Below are positions 1-8,302 of a DNA stretch of 64,000 bases, in pieces. The stretch is from Pseudomonas lini (GTDB taxonomy: Bacteria; Pseudomonadota; Gammaproteobacteria; Pseudomonadales; Pseudomonadaceae), in contig NZ_JYLB01000005.1 of assembly GCF_001042905.1 (NCBI RefSeq), positions 186,001 to 250,000 of the forward strand, written 5' to 3'. The position numbers and the translations under genes were made by a program. A model generated the notes under the pieces. It did no database searches. It had not been told where the DNA came from and was given only the letters and a program-made list of their open reading frames with translations. Every line of letters starts with the position of its first letter. Position 1 is the first letter of the stretch.

Positions 1-137
1 ATTCGCATGCCGCCAGGTGAAGCCGCCAAGGATGAAGCCGTCGGTGGCGGGTTCGTTGAACGGCTCTCCGGCGGCACTGGAGGGCGATTTTCCGAGTTGG
101 ATCGTTGGAAGTTGCGTGAGCAGGGTTTGTTGTCTCA
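1..137 (-). CDS. N-terminal fragment of an unidentified protein (runs off the window)
   Basis: An ATG at 137 opens a leftward frame of 45 codons that is still open at base 1. A good ribosome-binding site (CGGAGCACCA before ATG) supports a real start. The visible N-terminus begins MRQQTLLTQLPTIQLG and is rich in Gly, Pro and Ser, with no signal peptide. I do not recognise the family. It lies 56 bp downstream of, and on the same strand as, the AlbA_2/ATPase gene, so it is probably the third gene of that operon. A restriction-modification subunit would fit the neighbours but nothing in these 45 residues proves it. Confidence 0.55.
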
Positions 138-193
138 TTGGTGCTCCGTTGCAAACCGGGCCCATTTAGAGCGAAAGTTTGTCTAGAGTTTGT

Positions 194-1894
194 CTACGGT
201 ATGGCGTCAGTAAAACTCCTGAGAATCCAGCGGCCTTTGTGCAAACTACCTGATTTTTCAATACTTTGGTCGCGTGTCGACATCGAGTGCAGCAAATTGC
301 GAAATTTGTTCTGCTTTTGTTTTTCGTCTAAAGCATCCGACAGTTTGTCTAGGATTAGCGCGACTAGCTCAATGCGTGATGCTGACCCATATTGCCTCAA
401 ATAGTCGAGAATCAGATCTTTGTAGTAGCCATCATTGAAAGCCCGGTTGCGAATATAGTCGCTTTGGTTGCCCGTGCTGCGCGCCACTTGGGCGGCCGCG
501 TAATAATTCGGTTTTCGCCCCTCAATAAGCCCTTGCTTGCGCAGCAAGACCGCGGCATTTTCTGTGATGGGTTGTCTTTTCTGCACCCTGTCCAGCAGCA
601 TGACTGTATTCAATGGCAGATCCTGATTTTCTAACAATAGACGGGTGTAGTTTTCGTCGATCACGTTCCCGTAAATTTCCAGCACAACTTTGTTTTCCTT
701 GGACTTGCTGTAGTCCGGCAGTGGGAAGTACCGGCTACGTTGGGACAGAGTCATGGTGGAAATACCGAAACCCATGGTGTCGATCATGTTCAAGCCGACC
801 ATCGCTTGGGTCAGCCAAGGGTTACGGTAGCGGCTTGGCGTATGCTCGCCGCTAAAGTAATCCTCAGGTTCACCCTCATAGAAACCGCCAGCATTTTCGA
901 ATACCAATCTGTCGACGCGCTCTACGACCATAATGCGTGAGCGCAGTTGATAGTCCTGATGGGCAATGCAGTTGTGCAAGGCTTCCAGGATAACGCGAGT
1001 GTCATATTTGCTGACTTCGGTGGCCAGCAATTGGTTTTGTGGAAAAAGCTTGTAGTCAATATTACGTATGCGATGCAGCACCTGAGTCGTCGTCAGTAAA
1101 AACGGTAGGCCAAAGTGTTCGTATGCCTGTTCTTCACCTGCGAGTTTCCAGGTGATTTGTGCCAGGGTTGGCAGAAAATGACTGGCTTCTCGTTTGCCCA
1201 CCAACAACAAAGCGGAGTGCGTGATGCATCCCTGAATAGTCAGCTTCGCTTTGTCCAGAAAAGTCGCCAGATCCCAGGTTTGAATGTCTTCAGCAAATGA
1301 AGCATTGCGGTGTTTCTCCGCAAACTTCTGTCGTGCTACGTCGACCGCCTGTTCATCAAGGTCGGCGTGGGTCGCGCCTAATACCGTCTGAGCCGACCAA
1401 TCCTGTATGTCGATTGGCTCATTCAAAATGGCCTCCAGCCGTTCCTGCCGCATCTCAGTCAATGCATCGTCCAGCCGCTGCCAGGCTTTATCGTGCGCAT
1501 AAACCGGCAGCCTCGGCCTATGCTTGGGGATATGAAACACCCAAACGGTTTTGCCGGTATCGCTGGTAGTGAAACTTTCGATGCAAAAACCTTCCGAGTT
1601 CAGATTGCAGCAACGCCCCAGCAAACGCTGGCGAATGTTTTCAGGTGTGTAGTCATGAAGCTGCTGGACTCCGACAATGTGTAGCGAACAATCCTGAACG
1701 CCGATCACCAAATGACCTCCGGCCATATTTGCGATGGCGGATAGATAACTCGCAATATCTGCACCTTTGCGTCCGGACACGGCGTGAGTAAGGTTCTTGA
1801 ACTCTTTCCATTCGCAGGCAGTGTTTTCCTTGGGGTATTTGCCGCGTAGGTAGTTTTGAAGGGTCAATTCGTTCACCGGATTACCCGGCCACAC
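194..1894 (-). CDS. AlbA_2-domain / HATPase-type putative DNA-binding protein
   Basis: A 566-residue protein. Residues ~20-140 have the look of an AlbA_2 (Schlafen-like) domain, with the typical strand-loop GGHLVIGVQD after a helix ending in ANMAG. Around residue 300 is the motif LEALHNCIAHQDY, as in the C-terminal ATPase-like half of such putative transcriptional regulators, and the C-terminus resembles a winged helix. The chosen GTG start at 1894 is preceded by GAGGAG at ideal spacing and overlaps the upstream nuclease gene by 22 bp; a second GTG at 1876 would give a GTGA overlap. The overlap implies translational coupling. Base composition is lower in GC than in the backbone genes, suggesting acquisition. 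The exact role is unknown; members occur in defence and restriction islands. Confidence 0.75.
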   Translation of the reverse strand: MWPGNPVNELTLQNYLRGKYPKENTACEWKEFKNLTHAVSGRKGADIASYLSAIANMAGGHLVIGVQDCSLHIVGVQQLHDYTPENIRQRLLGRCCNLNSEGFCIESFTTSDTGKTVWVFHIPKHRPRLPVYAHDKAWQRLDDALTEMRQERLEAILNEPIDIQDWSAQTVLGATHADLDEQAVDVARQKFAEKHRNASFAEDIQTWDLATFLDKAKLTIQGCITHSALLLVGKREASHFLPTLAQITWKLAGEEQAYEHFGLPFLLTTTQVLHRIRNIDYKLFPQNQLLATEVSKYDTRVILEALHNCIAHQDYQLRSRIMVVERVDRLVFENAGGFYEGEPEDYFSGEHTPSRYRNPWLTQAMVGLNMIDTMGFGISTMTLSQRSRYFPLPDYSKSKENKVVLEIYGNVIDENYTRLLLENQDLPLNTVMLLDRVQKRQPITENAAVLLRKQGLIEGRKPNYYAAAQVARSTGNQSDYIRNRAFNDGYYKDLILDYLRQYGSASRIELVALILDKLSDALDEKQKQNKFRNLLHSMSTRDQSIEKSGSLHKGRWILRSFTDAIP

Positions 1895-2931
1895 AACCGC
1901 TCCTCAATCACCGCCCATTCCCGATCCAGTTCTGTGCAAAGTTCCTCCTCGCTCGGTAGCACCAGTCTGTAGGTGCTGGCAAACAGCTGTTCGTTGCCTT
2001 GCAGCACTGAATAGCGCACCACCGATTCATCTTTTTGCGCGCAGAGAATGAGACCGACGGTGGGGCTATCCTCCGGTCCGCGCTTGAGGTCGTCGTACAT
2101 GCGCACGTACATGTCCATCTGGCCGACATCCTGGTGGGTCAGTACGCCGCGCTTGAGGTCGAAGATGACGAAGCACTTGAGCAGGTAGTTGTAGAACACC
2201 AGGTCGATATAGAAGTCTTTGCTCTCGGTACTGATGCGTTGCTGGCGAGCGATGAAGGCGAAGCCTTTGCCCAGTTCGAGCAGGAAGCCCTGGAGTTGAT
2301 TGATCAATGCTTGTTCAAGTTCGCTTTCCTGGATCAAACCCGCATTGGGCAGGCCGAGAAATTCCAGTAGCACGGGGTCCCGGATGAAATCCCGAGGGCT
2401 GGCGTTCATTTGCTGGATATTGGTGGCGGCTTCCTGTTTGACGGCGGCCCGGTCGCGGCTCGCCAGCAGGCGTTCGTAATAGAGGGTATTGATCTGGCGC
2501 TCGAGGGCGCGACTTGACCAGTTCTGCAGAGCAGATTCGTTCATGTACCAGTGGCGAGCGTTGTCGTTGTCGACTCGTAGCAGTCTGCGGTAGTGGGTCC
2601 AGCTCAATTCGGAACGCACTGCGTTCCAAATTGGAAAGGTCTGATAAAAGTCCCGCATGTATCGCAGGTTGCGTTCGTCAAAACCTTTCCCGAACTCGGA
2701 AGTGAGGACTTTCGCCAGCGTCGATAGCAACTGCTTGCCATAAACCGCCCGCCGAGCGCCTTCCTGCTCGAACTCCACAATATGCCGTCCGATCTGCCAA
2801 CAGGTTTGCACCTGAACGGTATCGACCACTCGCAGCACCTTCTGACGCGCTTCACGGATCAACTCGCCAAGATTGCCGAGCAGTGAAGTGATCTGTGGAT
2901 CTTGAGTGTTACCGGGTTTTAGGGAGCTCAT
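1873..2931 (-). CDS. DUF1016 / YhcG-type PDDEXK nuclease-domain protein
   Basis: The frame is open from 3207, but the likely start is the ATG at 2931 (protein begins MSSLKPGNTQ, 352 aa), because homologues begin here and GCGGAAAA lies upstream. The N-terminal half (residues ~15-170) is the helical DUF1016 N domain with a WQIGRHIVEFEQ segment. The C-terminal half carries a PDDEXK nuclease core with DFYIDLVFYNYLL followed by FVIFDLKRG, giving the D...DxK acidic and lysine residues. Such proteins are found as single genes or embedded in type I restriction loci, and their function is poorly known. It is the first gene of the leftward group and overlaps the AlbA_2 gene by 22 bp. Confidence 0.8.
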   Translation of the reverse strand: MSSLKPGNTQDPQITSLLGNLGELIREARQKVLRVVDTVQVQTCWQIGRHIVEFEQEGARRAVYGKQLLSTLAKVLTSEFGKGFDERNLRYMRDFYQTFPIWNAVRSELSWTHYRRLLRVDNDNARHWYMNESALQNWSSRALERQINTLYYERLLASRDRAAVKQEAATNIQQMNASPRDFIRDPVLLEFLGLPNAGLIQESELEQALINQLQGFLLELGKGFAFIARQQRISTESKDFYIDLVFYNYLLKCFVIFDLKRGVLTHQDVGQMDMYVRMYDDLKRGPEDSPTVGLILCAQKDESVVRYSVLQGNEQLFASTYRLVLPSEEELCTELDREWAVIEERLCGRVIR

Positions 2932-3192
2932 GACATTTTCCGCGGCTAAGGAAACAAGCGGAAGAGGATGGCAAGAGAGAGATAGTCCGCGATGCCGGGC
3001 GTTACTGGTAAATCGGAAGGAAAGGCGAATTTGCTTTGCAGGACCGGGCCGACGGCAGCCCATGCATGAGGAGCACATCACGTAGTCCGATTCGCAGTGA
3101 GCCCAAGTGCTAATCGATCTAAAACTTGAACATTCAGCAACAAATCTAAAAAGAGTAACGATTGGGTTCTGCGTAACCCGGGAGTCGCCATC

Positions 3193-3642
3193 ATGAAGAA
3201 CGTCCATTCATTCATGCTGCCCATCGCCGCTGTCGGCGTACTGATGTTTCCAGTCGTGCTTAACGCAGCCAGTCTTGAACCGATCGACAGCACAGGCGTG
3301 CAAGTCCAGCAGCAACAGCAAAACGGGATTACTTACCTGTCCGGGGGGATCGGAGAGGATGAGGCGCGAGCCATTGAACAAGCGCAGGGCTACAACCTGC
3401 ACATGACTTTCTCCATCGGGGCGGAGGGCAAATATGTTCCGGATGTAAATCTGGTCATTCAGAAAGACCCGGGGCAACCCGTGCTGACGCTGAGCGAAGC
3501 CGGCCCGTTGGTTTATGTTCAGCTGCCACCTGGCAAGTACACCGTCGTCGCGACTCGCAATGGTGAGGAACGGCGTGATACGGCGGATGTAGGAAGTGGT
3601 GCCGCTCGCAATCTTGTCTTCCACTGGAATACTGAAAACTAG
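3193..3642 (+). CDS. Small secreted hypothetical protein
   Basis: A 149-aa protein with a clear signal peptide (Lys near the N-terminus, a hydrophobic stretch, and LNAAS as probable cleavage site near residue 26). The mature part has a glutamine run (VQQQQQNG) and, after residue 75, a beta-rich segment with VYVQLPPGKYTVVATRNGEE that resembles carboxypeptidase-regulatory or PEGA-type beta-sandwich folds. It is likely periplasmic. It is divergent from the nuclease gene across a 261-bp gap in which I see no clear promoter, and is separated from tRNA-Phe by a terminator. No enzymatic motif is visible and I do not assign a function. Confidence 0.75.
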   Translation: MKNVHSFMLPIAAVGVLMFPVVLNAASLEPIDSTGVQVQQQQQNGITYLSGGIGEDEARAIEQAQGYNLHMTFSIGAEGKYVPDVNLVIQKDPGQPVLTLSEAGPLVYVQLPPGKYTVVATRNGEERRDTADVGSGAARNLVFHWNTEN

Positions 3643-3689
3643 TCCAAGAGAGACGCTTGCTCGATGCCTGATCAAATCGCGGGCATAAA

Positions 3690-3719
3690 AAAACCCTGAA
3701 TCTTGCGATTCAGGGTTTT
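3690..3719 (-). terminator. Rho-independent terminator after tRNA-Phe
   Basis: The inverted repeat AAACCCTGAATC - TTGC - GATTCAGGGTTT is flanked on the left by an A-run that reads as a U-tract on the minus strand. It lies immediately 3' of the tRNA and can also act for the rightward gene ending at 3642, since the right side carries TTTT. Confidence 0.85.
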
Positions 3720-3726
3720 CGGTATT

Positions 3727-3802
3727 TGGTGCCCAGAGACGGAATCGAACCGCCGACACGGGGATTTTCAATCCCCTGCTCTACCGACTGAGCTATCTGG
3801 GC
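3727..3802 (-). tRNA. tRNA-Phe (anticodon GAA)
   Basis: Read on the minus strand, the 76 nt start GCCCAGATAGCTCAG and end in an encoded CCA. The acceptor stem pairs GCCCAGA with TCTGGGC. The anticodon loop is ATTGAAAAT, giving GAA for phenylalanine, and the T-loop GGTTCGATTCC is canonical. It is a single-gene transcription unit with its own promoter and terminator. tRNA-Phe genes are common integration sites, and the accessory-looking genes lie on the side of its 3' end, but I found no second copy of the 3' end in the window. Confidence 0.97.
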
Positions 3803-3812
3803 AACGGGGCGC

Positions 3813-3841
3813 ATTAAACTGGTTTTTCAGGGGGTCGTCAA
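3813..3841 (-). promoter_or_regulatory. Sigma-70 promoter of tRNA-Phe
   Basis: On the minus strand TTGACG (3841-3836), a 17-bp spacer and TTTAAT (3818-3813) precede the tRNA. The stretch between the -10 box and the gene is GC-rich (GCGCCCC), as in stringently controlled stable-RNA promoters. Confidence 0.75.
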
Positions 3842-3905
3842 GAAAGTTTTCAAAAAAATTTTAATTATTACCGTCGCTTACGATCCGACCCCCGAAAAAA
3901 CGGGA

Positions 3906-4178
3906 TTATTCAGCCGGCGGAACGTAGCCTTCGGCCTTGGCGTATTCCTCGCCGGAAAAGAACTTGTCCATCTCGCCTTGAAGATATTTGCGGTCTTCGG
4001 CGTTCATCATGTTCAGGCGTTTTTCGTTGATCAGCAGGGTCTGGTGTTTCTGCCAGTCGGCCCAGGCCTTGGCCGAGACGTGGTCAAAAATGTCCTGGCC
4101 TTTTGCACCCGGAAATGGAGCTCGCTCCAGGGCGGGCAATTCTTCTTTGTACTTGCGGCACATGATGGTGCGGGTCAT
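3906..4178 (-). CDS. yggX: Fe(2+)-trafficking / oxidative damage protection protein YggX
   Basis: A 90-aa cytoplasmic protein beginning MTRTIMCRKYKEELP, the family signature that carries the single conserved cysteine near residue 7. The C-terminal half has the conserved KYLQGEMDKFF helix. Length matches the family. YggX protects Fe-S enzymes from oxidative damage and is linked to iron traffic. It overlaps the end of mutY by 4 bp (ATGA), so the two are co-translated. This pairing is conserved, and MutY is itself a 4Fe-4S protein. Confidence 0.95.
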   Translation of the reverse strand: MTRTIMCRKYKEELPALERAPFPGAKGQDIFDHVSAKAWADWQKHQTLLINEKRLNMMNAEDRKYLQGEMDKFFSGEEYAKAEGYVPPAE

Positions 4179-5242
4179 GACGACTCTCCTGCGTTCAATA
4201 CGGCGGCCGCGCGTTCGAGCAAGGTTTTGACCGGGGCGGCAAGGCCCAGGCGCGGCGGGGTGGCGAGGTTATACCAGAGCCAGTCGGCCTCGGCCACGTG
4301 ATGGCCGGCCTCCTGAACCTGAACCAGCCAGGGTTCGATGGATAACTGAAAGTGGCTGAAGGTGTGTACCAGGCTCGGCAGGGCCTGTTGGCTGCGCAGT
4401 TCCAGCGAGTGCTGCGAAGCCAGATGTTGCAGGTCGTCGAGGTCGTCGAGTTCCGGCAGGCTCCAGAGACCGCCCCACAGGCCCGTGGAAGGGCGACGGT
4501 AAAGCAGAATCGCCCCTTCGCCGTTGGCGAGCATTGGCATCAGCGTGCGCTTCTGTGGCACGGCTTTGCGTGGCTTGGGGATCGGGTAGCGGGTTTCCAG
4601 GCCCAGCATGTGCGCCTCGCAGCCCTTTTCCAGGGGGCAGAGCAGGCAGCTCGGCTTGCTGCGGGTGCAGAGCGTGGCACCCAGATCCATCATCGCCTGG
4701 GTGTAGGCGTTGACTCGATCATATGGCGTGAAGCGCTCAGCGTTGGCCCACAGCTGTTTGGCAACCTTGGGCTCGCCCGGATAACCCTCTTGCGCGGTAA
4801 AGCGCGCCAGCACCCGTTTGACGTTGCCATCGAGGATCGGCGCCCGCAGGCCCATGCTCAGGCTGGCAATCGCGCCGGCGGTGGACAGGCCGATACCCGG
4901 TAGATCGGTGAGTTTTTCCACATCACGGGGAAACTCGCCGCCATATTCGGCAACGACAATCTTCGCGGTCTTCTGCAAGTTGCGCGCGCGGGTGTAGTAA
5001 CCGAGGCCGGTCCACAGGTGCAGCACTTCGTCTTCCGGCGCGGCGGCCAGGGCTTCGACCGTTGGCAGCGAAGCCATGAAACGGTCGAAGTAATTCAGCA
5101 CGGTGCTGACCTGGGTCTGCTGCAGCATGATTTCCGAGACCCACACCCGGTAAGGGGTGATGCCCTGCTGCCAAGGCAAATCGTGGCGGCCGTGGCGGTC
5201 GTACCAGTCCAGCACCGCCGTTGAAAACTGCTCGGCTCTCAT
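4175..5242 (-). CDS. mutY: A/G-specific adenine DNA glycosylase MutY
   Basis: A 355-aa protein that removes adenine mispaired with 8-oxoguanine. The catalytic domain has EIMLQQTQV (catalytic Glu), the helix-hairpin-helix LPGIGLSTAGAI and the conserved Asp of DGNVKRVLAR. The 4Fe-4S cluster ligands follow the exact C-X6-C-X2-C-X5-C spacing in CTRSKPSCLLCPLEKGC (residues ~195-211). The C-terminal third is the NUDIX-like 8-oxoG recognition domain. It overlaps both yggX (4 bp) and the upstream asmA gene (4 bp), which indicates one operon. Confidence 0.97.
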   Translation of the reverse strand: MRAEQFSTAVLDWYDRHGRHDLPWQQGITPYRVWVSEIMLQQTQVSTVLNYFDRFMASLPTVEALAAAPEDEVLHLWTGLGYYTRARNLQKTAKIVVAEYGGEFPRDVEKLTDLPGIGLSTAGAIASLSMGLRAPILDGNVKRVLARFTAQEGYPGEPKVAKQLWANAERFTPYDRVNAYTQAMMDLGATLCTRSKPSCLLCPLEKGCEAHMLGLETRYPIPKPRKAVPQKRTLMPMLANGEGAILLYRRPSTGLWGGLWSLPELDDLDDLQHLASQHSLELRSQQALPSLVHTFSHFQLSIEPWLVQVQEAGHHVAEADWLWYNLATPPRLGLAAPVKTLLERAAAVLNAGESS

Positions 5243-7473
5243 CGCTTGAACAGCCCCTTGAGCGCGTTTTTCAGTTCCGGGCTGACTTTATCGCCAAGCT
5301 TCTCGTCGATTTTTTCGCTGATCCGCTCACCGGCCAGTTTGCTCGCGACTTGTCCCATGCGTTCATTGTCGACGCGGCAAGCCTTGGCACCCAGTTCCAG
5401 CGGACCACGGCAGCGCAGTGGCCACTCGATGCCGACGAAGCGCTCGCTGACTTGGCAGGCCGGGTCCGGCATGTCGCTCTTGTCGCCTTCGACGATCACG
5501 CCGACGCGGTAATCCATGCCCAGCACCCGCAGGTCGATGTCGCCGTTACCGTTGACGGTCATGCCCGGAATGCGCACTTTCAGGTCGGGGTTACTGGCCA
5601 CGCCGTTGTGGAAGGTCAGGTTGCCCTTGAGCTCTTCGAACGGTGTGTCCTTGCCCCGTGGCTCGCCCGTGAGGGTTTTGCGATTCAGGGTGGCGATGCC
5701 TTTGCACAGTTGCTGCTCAAGGTTGGCATTGAGCAGAACGCCATTGTTGATGACGAAACTGGCATTGCCGTTGAGGTTGTCGATCAGCACGCTCTGGCTA
5801 TTGCCGCTGCTGGTCAGCGCGCTATCGAGGGTAACCAGGCCTTGGACCGGTGGATTTTTCCCTTGGCTTTCGAGGATTTTTTCTACAGGCACTTTGCTGA
5901 TGCGCGTCTGCATGTTCAGCGCCGGCACTTGCTGGCGCACGTCCAGGGTACCTTTGGCTTCGAAGTTGCCGTCGTACAGGTCGCCGCGCAGGTTCTCCAG
6001 CGTCAGCAGGCCGCCTTGGCCTGTGGCCTTGAGTGCCGCATTCTGAATCGGCAGTTTGTCGAGGGTCAGCTGGCCGAAAGTCAGGTCGGCGTTCACGTCG
6101 AGTTTGCTCAGGCGTTCCACCGGCAACAGACGCTCGGTGCTCCACGGGCCTTTGGTCGGTGAGGGCGGCAGCGGTGAACTGCCTGCACCAGCCATCGCCT
6201 CGCTCTCGGTGCTGGCCACTTCGGCCTGACGCACCTGCTTCGCGCTGTTGGCTTCGGCGGATTTTGGCGGCAAGTAACGATCGACGCTGAAAGTGTCACC
6301 CTTGAGGTTCACGCGCAGCGATTGCTTGGCGAAGTCCTCGACAGCGATGCGGCCGCTGAAAGTGCTGTCGTCGAGTTTCAGGTTGAGGTTGTCGAGGGAC
6401 AGGCTGGTCGGCGTGGCGGCAACCTGGCTGGCCAGTTCGACTTTGCTCAGGCTGCCTTCGGCCATCGCCGGGAGTTTCTGGCCGATGCTGTCGACGAATT
6501 TCGCCAGATCGAACTGGGCAATCGACAGGCCACCGCTGATTTGCGGGGTCTTGTCGAGGTCGTTGGCCTTCAGTTCACCCAAGGCGCGCAGCTGGTTGGC
6601 GGAGATCTTGATGCCGGTCCATTCGGCGACGTTGGCAGCCCTGTCCAGCAGCAACTGACCTTGAGCGGCGAAGGTCATGGTCTTGCCTTGCAGTGGATCG
6701 CCAGCGACTTCACCGGAAAGTTTCATGTCTTCGAATTTGTAGCGCTGCAGTGCACGCTCGAAACGCAACTCGCCGGCCAGCTCGGTTCGTACTCGCAGAA
6801 CCGGTTGGTTGGTGCCGAGAAATGCGGTGAGTTTGACCGGGATGTTGGTCGAGTCATGTACCGGGCCAGTACTGAGCTGGATGCTTTCGGCGCTGAACTG
6901 CTTGCCGGTTCTCTCGTCGCTGTACTCAACGCGGGCGTTGTTGACGGTCAGGCTGTCGATGTCCAGGCGGATCGGCTGAGCCGGTTTTTCTGCCTGAGCG
7001 GTAGTGGTTGGTGCAGGTTCGCCGGTGGCGGCGGGCGGCGTGGCCGGAGTACTCGGGGTGGCTGGCGCCGGGGCCTTGCCGATGTCTTCCCAGTTGCCGT
7101 GGCCGTTCTTGTCGCGATTCAGGCGCAGATTCAGGCCTTCGACGCGCACATCGCTCATCTGCACTTCGCGGCGCAGCAGCGGAATCACGCGGACCGACAG
7201 GCCGAGCATCTGCAAGTCTGCGAACGGTTCGGCAGGCTTGGCCAGGGTTGCAACACTGGCTTCATGCAATTCCAGGCCCAGCCAGGGAAACAGGCTCCAG
7301 CCGATATCGCCATTGAGCGTCAGCTCGATGTGGGCCTTGTCGCGGGCAATCTGGCGAATCTCGTCTTTATAGTCGTTGGGATCGAAGAGGTGGGTCAGGG
7401 CAAAGCCCAGCGCCACAATGATCAGCAACAGCCCGAGAAGTACCAGACCCAGGATTTTGCCGAACGCTTTCAT
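5239..7473 (-). CDS. asmA: AsmA-family envelope protein
   Basis: A 744-aa protein with one N-terminal membrane helix (residues ~5-27, LGLVLLGLLLIIVALGFALT) followed by a long beta-rich periplasmic part. An AsmA N-terminal domain (FDPNDYKDEIRQ and the DLNGDIGW-like LTLNGDIGWS) and an AsmA_2 C-terminal domain (FNGVASNPDLKV-type repeats) can be seen. A Pro/Ala/Thr-rich linker lies near residues 135-165. AsmA-like proteins are implicated in phospholipid transport and outer-membrane assembly. The ATG has AAGGACTCGCCC upstream, and the stop overlaps mutY. Confidence 0.9.
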   Translation of the reverse strand: MKAFGKILGLVLLGLLLIIVALGFALTHLFDPNDYKDEIRQIARDKAHIELTLNGDIGWSLFPWLGLELHEASVATLAKPAEPFADLQMLGLSVRVIPLLRREVQMSDVRVEGLNLRLNRDKNGHGNWEDIGKAPAPATPSTPATPPAATGEPAPTTTAQAEKPAQPIRLDIDSLTVNNARVEYSDERTGKQFSAESIQLSTGPVHDSTNIPVKLTAFLGTNQPVLRVRTELAGELRFERALQRYKFEDMKLSGEVAGDPLQGKTMTFAAQGQLLLDRAANVAEWTGIKISANQLRALGELKANDLDKTPQISGGLSIAQFDLAKFVDSIGQKLPAMAEGSLSKVELASQVAATPTSLSLDNLNLKLDDSTFSGRIAVEDFAKQSLRVNLKGDTFSVDRYLPPKSAEANSAKQVRQAEVASTESEAMAGAGSSPLPPSPTKGPWSTERLLPVERLSKLDVNADLTFGQLTLDKLPIQNAALKATGQGGLLTLENLRGDLYDGNFEAKGTLDVRQQVPALNMQTRISKVPVEKILESQGKNPPVQGLVTLDSALTSSGNSQSVLIDNLNGNASFVINNGVLLNANLEQQLCKGIATLNRKTLTGEPRGKDTPFEELKGNLTFHNGVASNPDLKVRIPGMTVNGNGDIDLRVLGMDYRVGVIVEGDKSDMPDPACQVSERFVGIEWPLRCRGPLELGAKACRVDNERMGQVASKLAGERISEKIDEKLGDKVSPELKNALKGLFKR

Positions 7474-7550
7474 GGGCGAGTCCTTGTATTAGTCGAATTC
7501 GAAATTTAGCCGGGGAGTATAGCGCTCCGAAGTGGCTGACCGGTCAGCGA

Positions 7551-7955
7551 TCACATCGGGAGCTCATCCAGCGGCACCTTCAGCTTAGCCGCCAGCGCTT
7601 GAGCTTCGAGGTGCCCGGCAGGCGCCAACAGCCGCAATGTCGCGCCTGATTGCGACGCCATTTTCTGCGCTTCGTTCACCATGCGCTCGGCAACCCCACG
7701 ACGACGGGTGATTTTTCGTACGCATAAATGGGACAAATGCCAGACGTCGTGGTGCCGTTGCAGACGTGCCGCACCCAACAACCGATCGTTGAAGCGTCCG
7801 GCGATCAGCGAACCGTCCTGCAGGCAGTCTTCGATCAGATGCATCTCCCCTGTAAATGGCGCAAACAGCCAGTCCGGGGCGTCGCGGTAGATCTTCTGCA
7901 GATCTTGCTGATCCTGATAAGTGGCTTGGTTCAGCAGCTCGACAACGATCGGCAT
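7551..7955 (-). CDS. PanZ-family acetyl-CoA sensor (GNAT fold)
   Basis: A 134-aa GNAT-fold protein. The acyl-CoA-binding segment is LSHLCVRKITRRRGVAERMV (residues ~74-93), with the R-x-x-G-x-A loop. The N-terminus YQDQQDLQKIYRDAPDWLF fits the PanZ/PanM group, which in enterobacteria binds PanD and senses acetyl-CoA in pantothenate synthesis. panD is not nearby, so partner and role are inferred from family only. The start has AAGGGAGACACC upstream. It is separated from asmA by 77 bp and may be an independent unit. Confidence 0.8.
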   Translation of the reverse strand: MPIVVELLNQATYQDQQDLQKIYRDAPDWLFAPFTGEMHLIEDCLQDGSLIAGRFNDRLLGAARLQRHHDVWHLSHLCVRKITRRRGVAERMVNEAQKMASQSGATLRLLAPAGHLEAQALAAKLKVPLDELPM

Positions 7956-7986
7956 GGTGTCTCCCTTGAAAGCTAATCTGGTCCCA

Positions 7987-8070
7987 TAGGAGCTGCCGCA
8001 GGCTGCGATCTTTTGATCTTCTGTTCACGTTGCAAAAGATCAAAAGATCGCAGACTTCGGCAGCTCCTAC
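7987..8070. repeat. REP doublet, family A (TAGGAGCTGCCG...CGGCAGCTCCTA)
   Basis: Two inverted copies of the GTAGGAGCTGCCGAAGGCTG unit around a short loop. The remaining 232 bp to the next gene hold no gene. An NtrC-like sequence at 8199-8215 is listed separately. Confidence 0.85.
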
Positions 8071-8198
8071 GTATGAATACATGTTCTTACGGTTGTACGA
8101 GAACAGATGACATACAAAAGGTGATATCAGTTTGGTTTTTCTGTCACGTGCAAATGGTAACCTCTGCCCGTTCGTCCGTCCCTTCTGCGGCGTGATGT

Positions 8199-8215
8199 CG
8201 CACCAAAATGGAGCT
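8199..8215 (+). promoter_or_regulatory. Possible NtrC binding site upstream of the MFS gene
   Basis: CGCACCAAAATGGAGCT matches 14 of 17 positions of the NtrC consensus TGCACCAAAATGGTGCA. It lies ~90 bp upstream of the transporter start. I see no GG-N10-GC sigma-54 element between it and the gene, so it could be chance or a repressing site. Confidence 0.35.
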
Positions 8216-8302
8216 TCACCTAAAAAACAGTCATGCCTGCGTGCATTAAGGCTGGGGGTGAAGTACGGCTGGCGAACAATACTAATAATTGGGGGAAACA
8301 CC

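Noticed and set aside
2932..3207. Longer N-terminus of the DUF1016 protein up to 3207
   Set aside because: The added ~92 residues are Cys/Ser-rich, non-homologous and overlap the divergent secreted-protein gene.
3600..3802. Genomic-island boundary at tRNA-Phe
   Set aside because: No repeat of the tRNA 3' end and no integrase were found in the window, so it is mentioned only as a possibility.
8132..8302. N-terminal extension of the MFS transporter
   Set aside because: The ATG at 8303 has a strong ribosome-binding site and gives the family N-terminus; the extension is unlike any transporter start.
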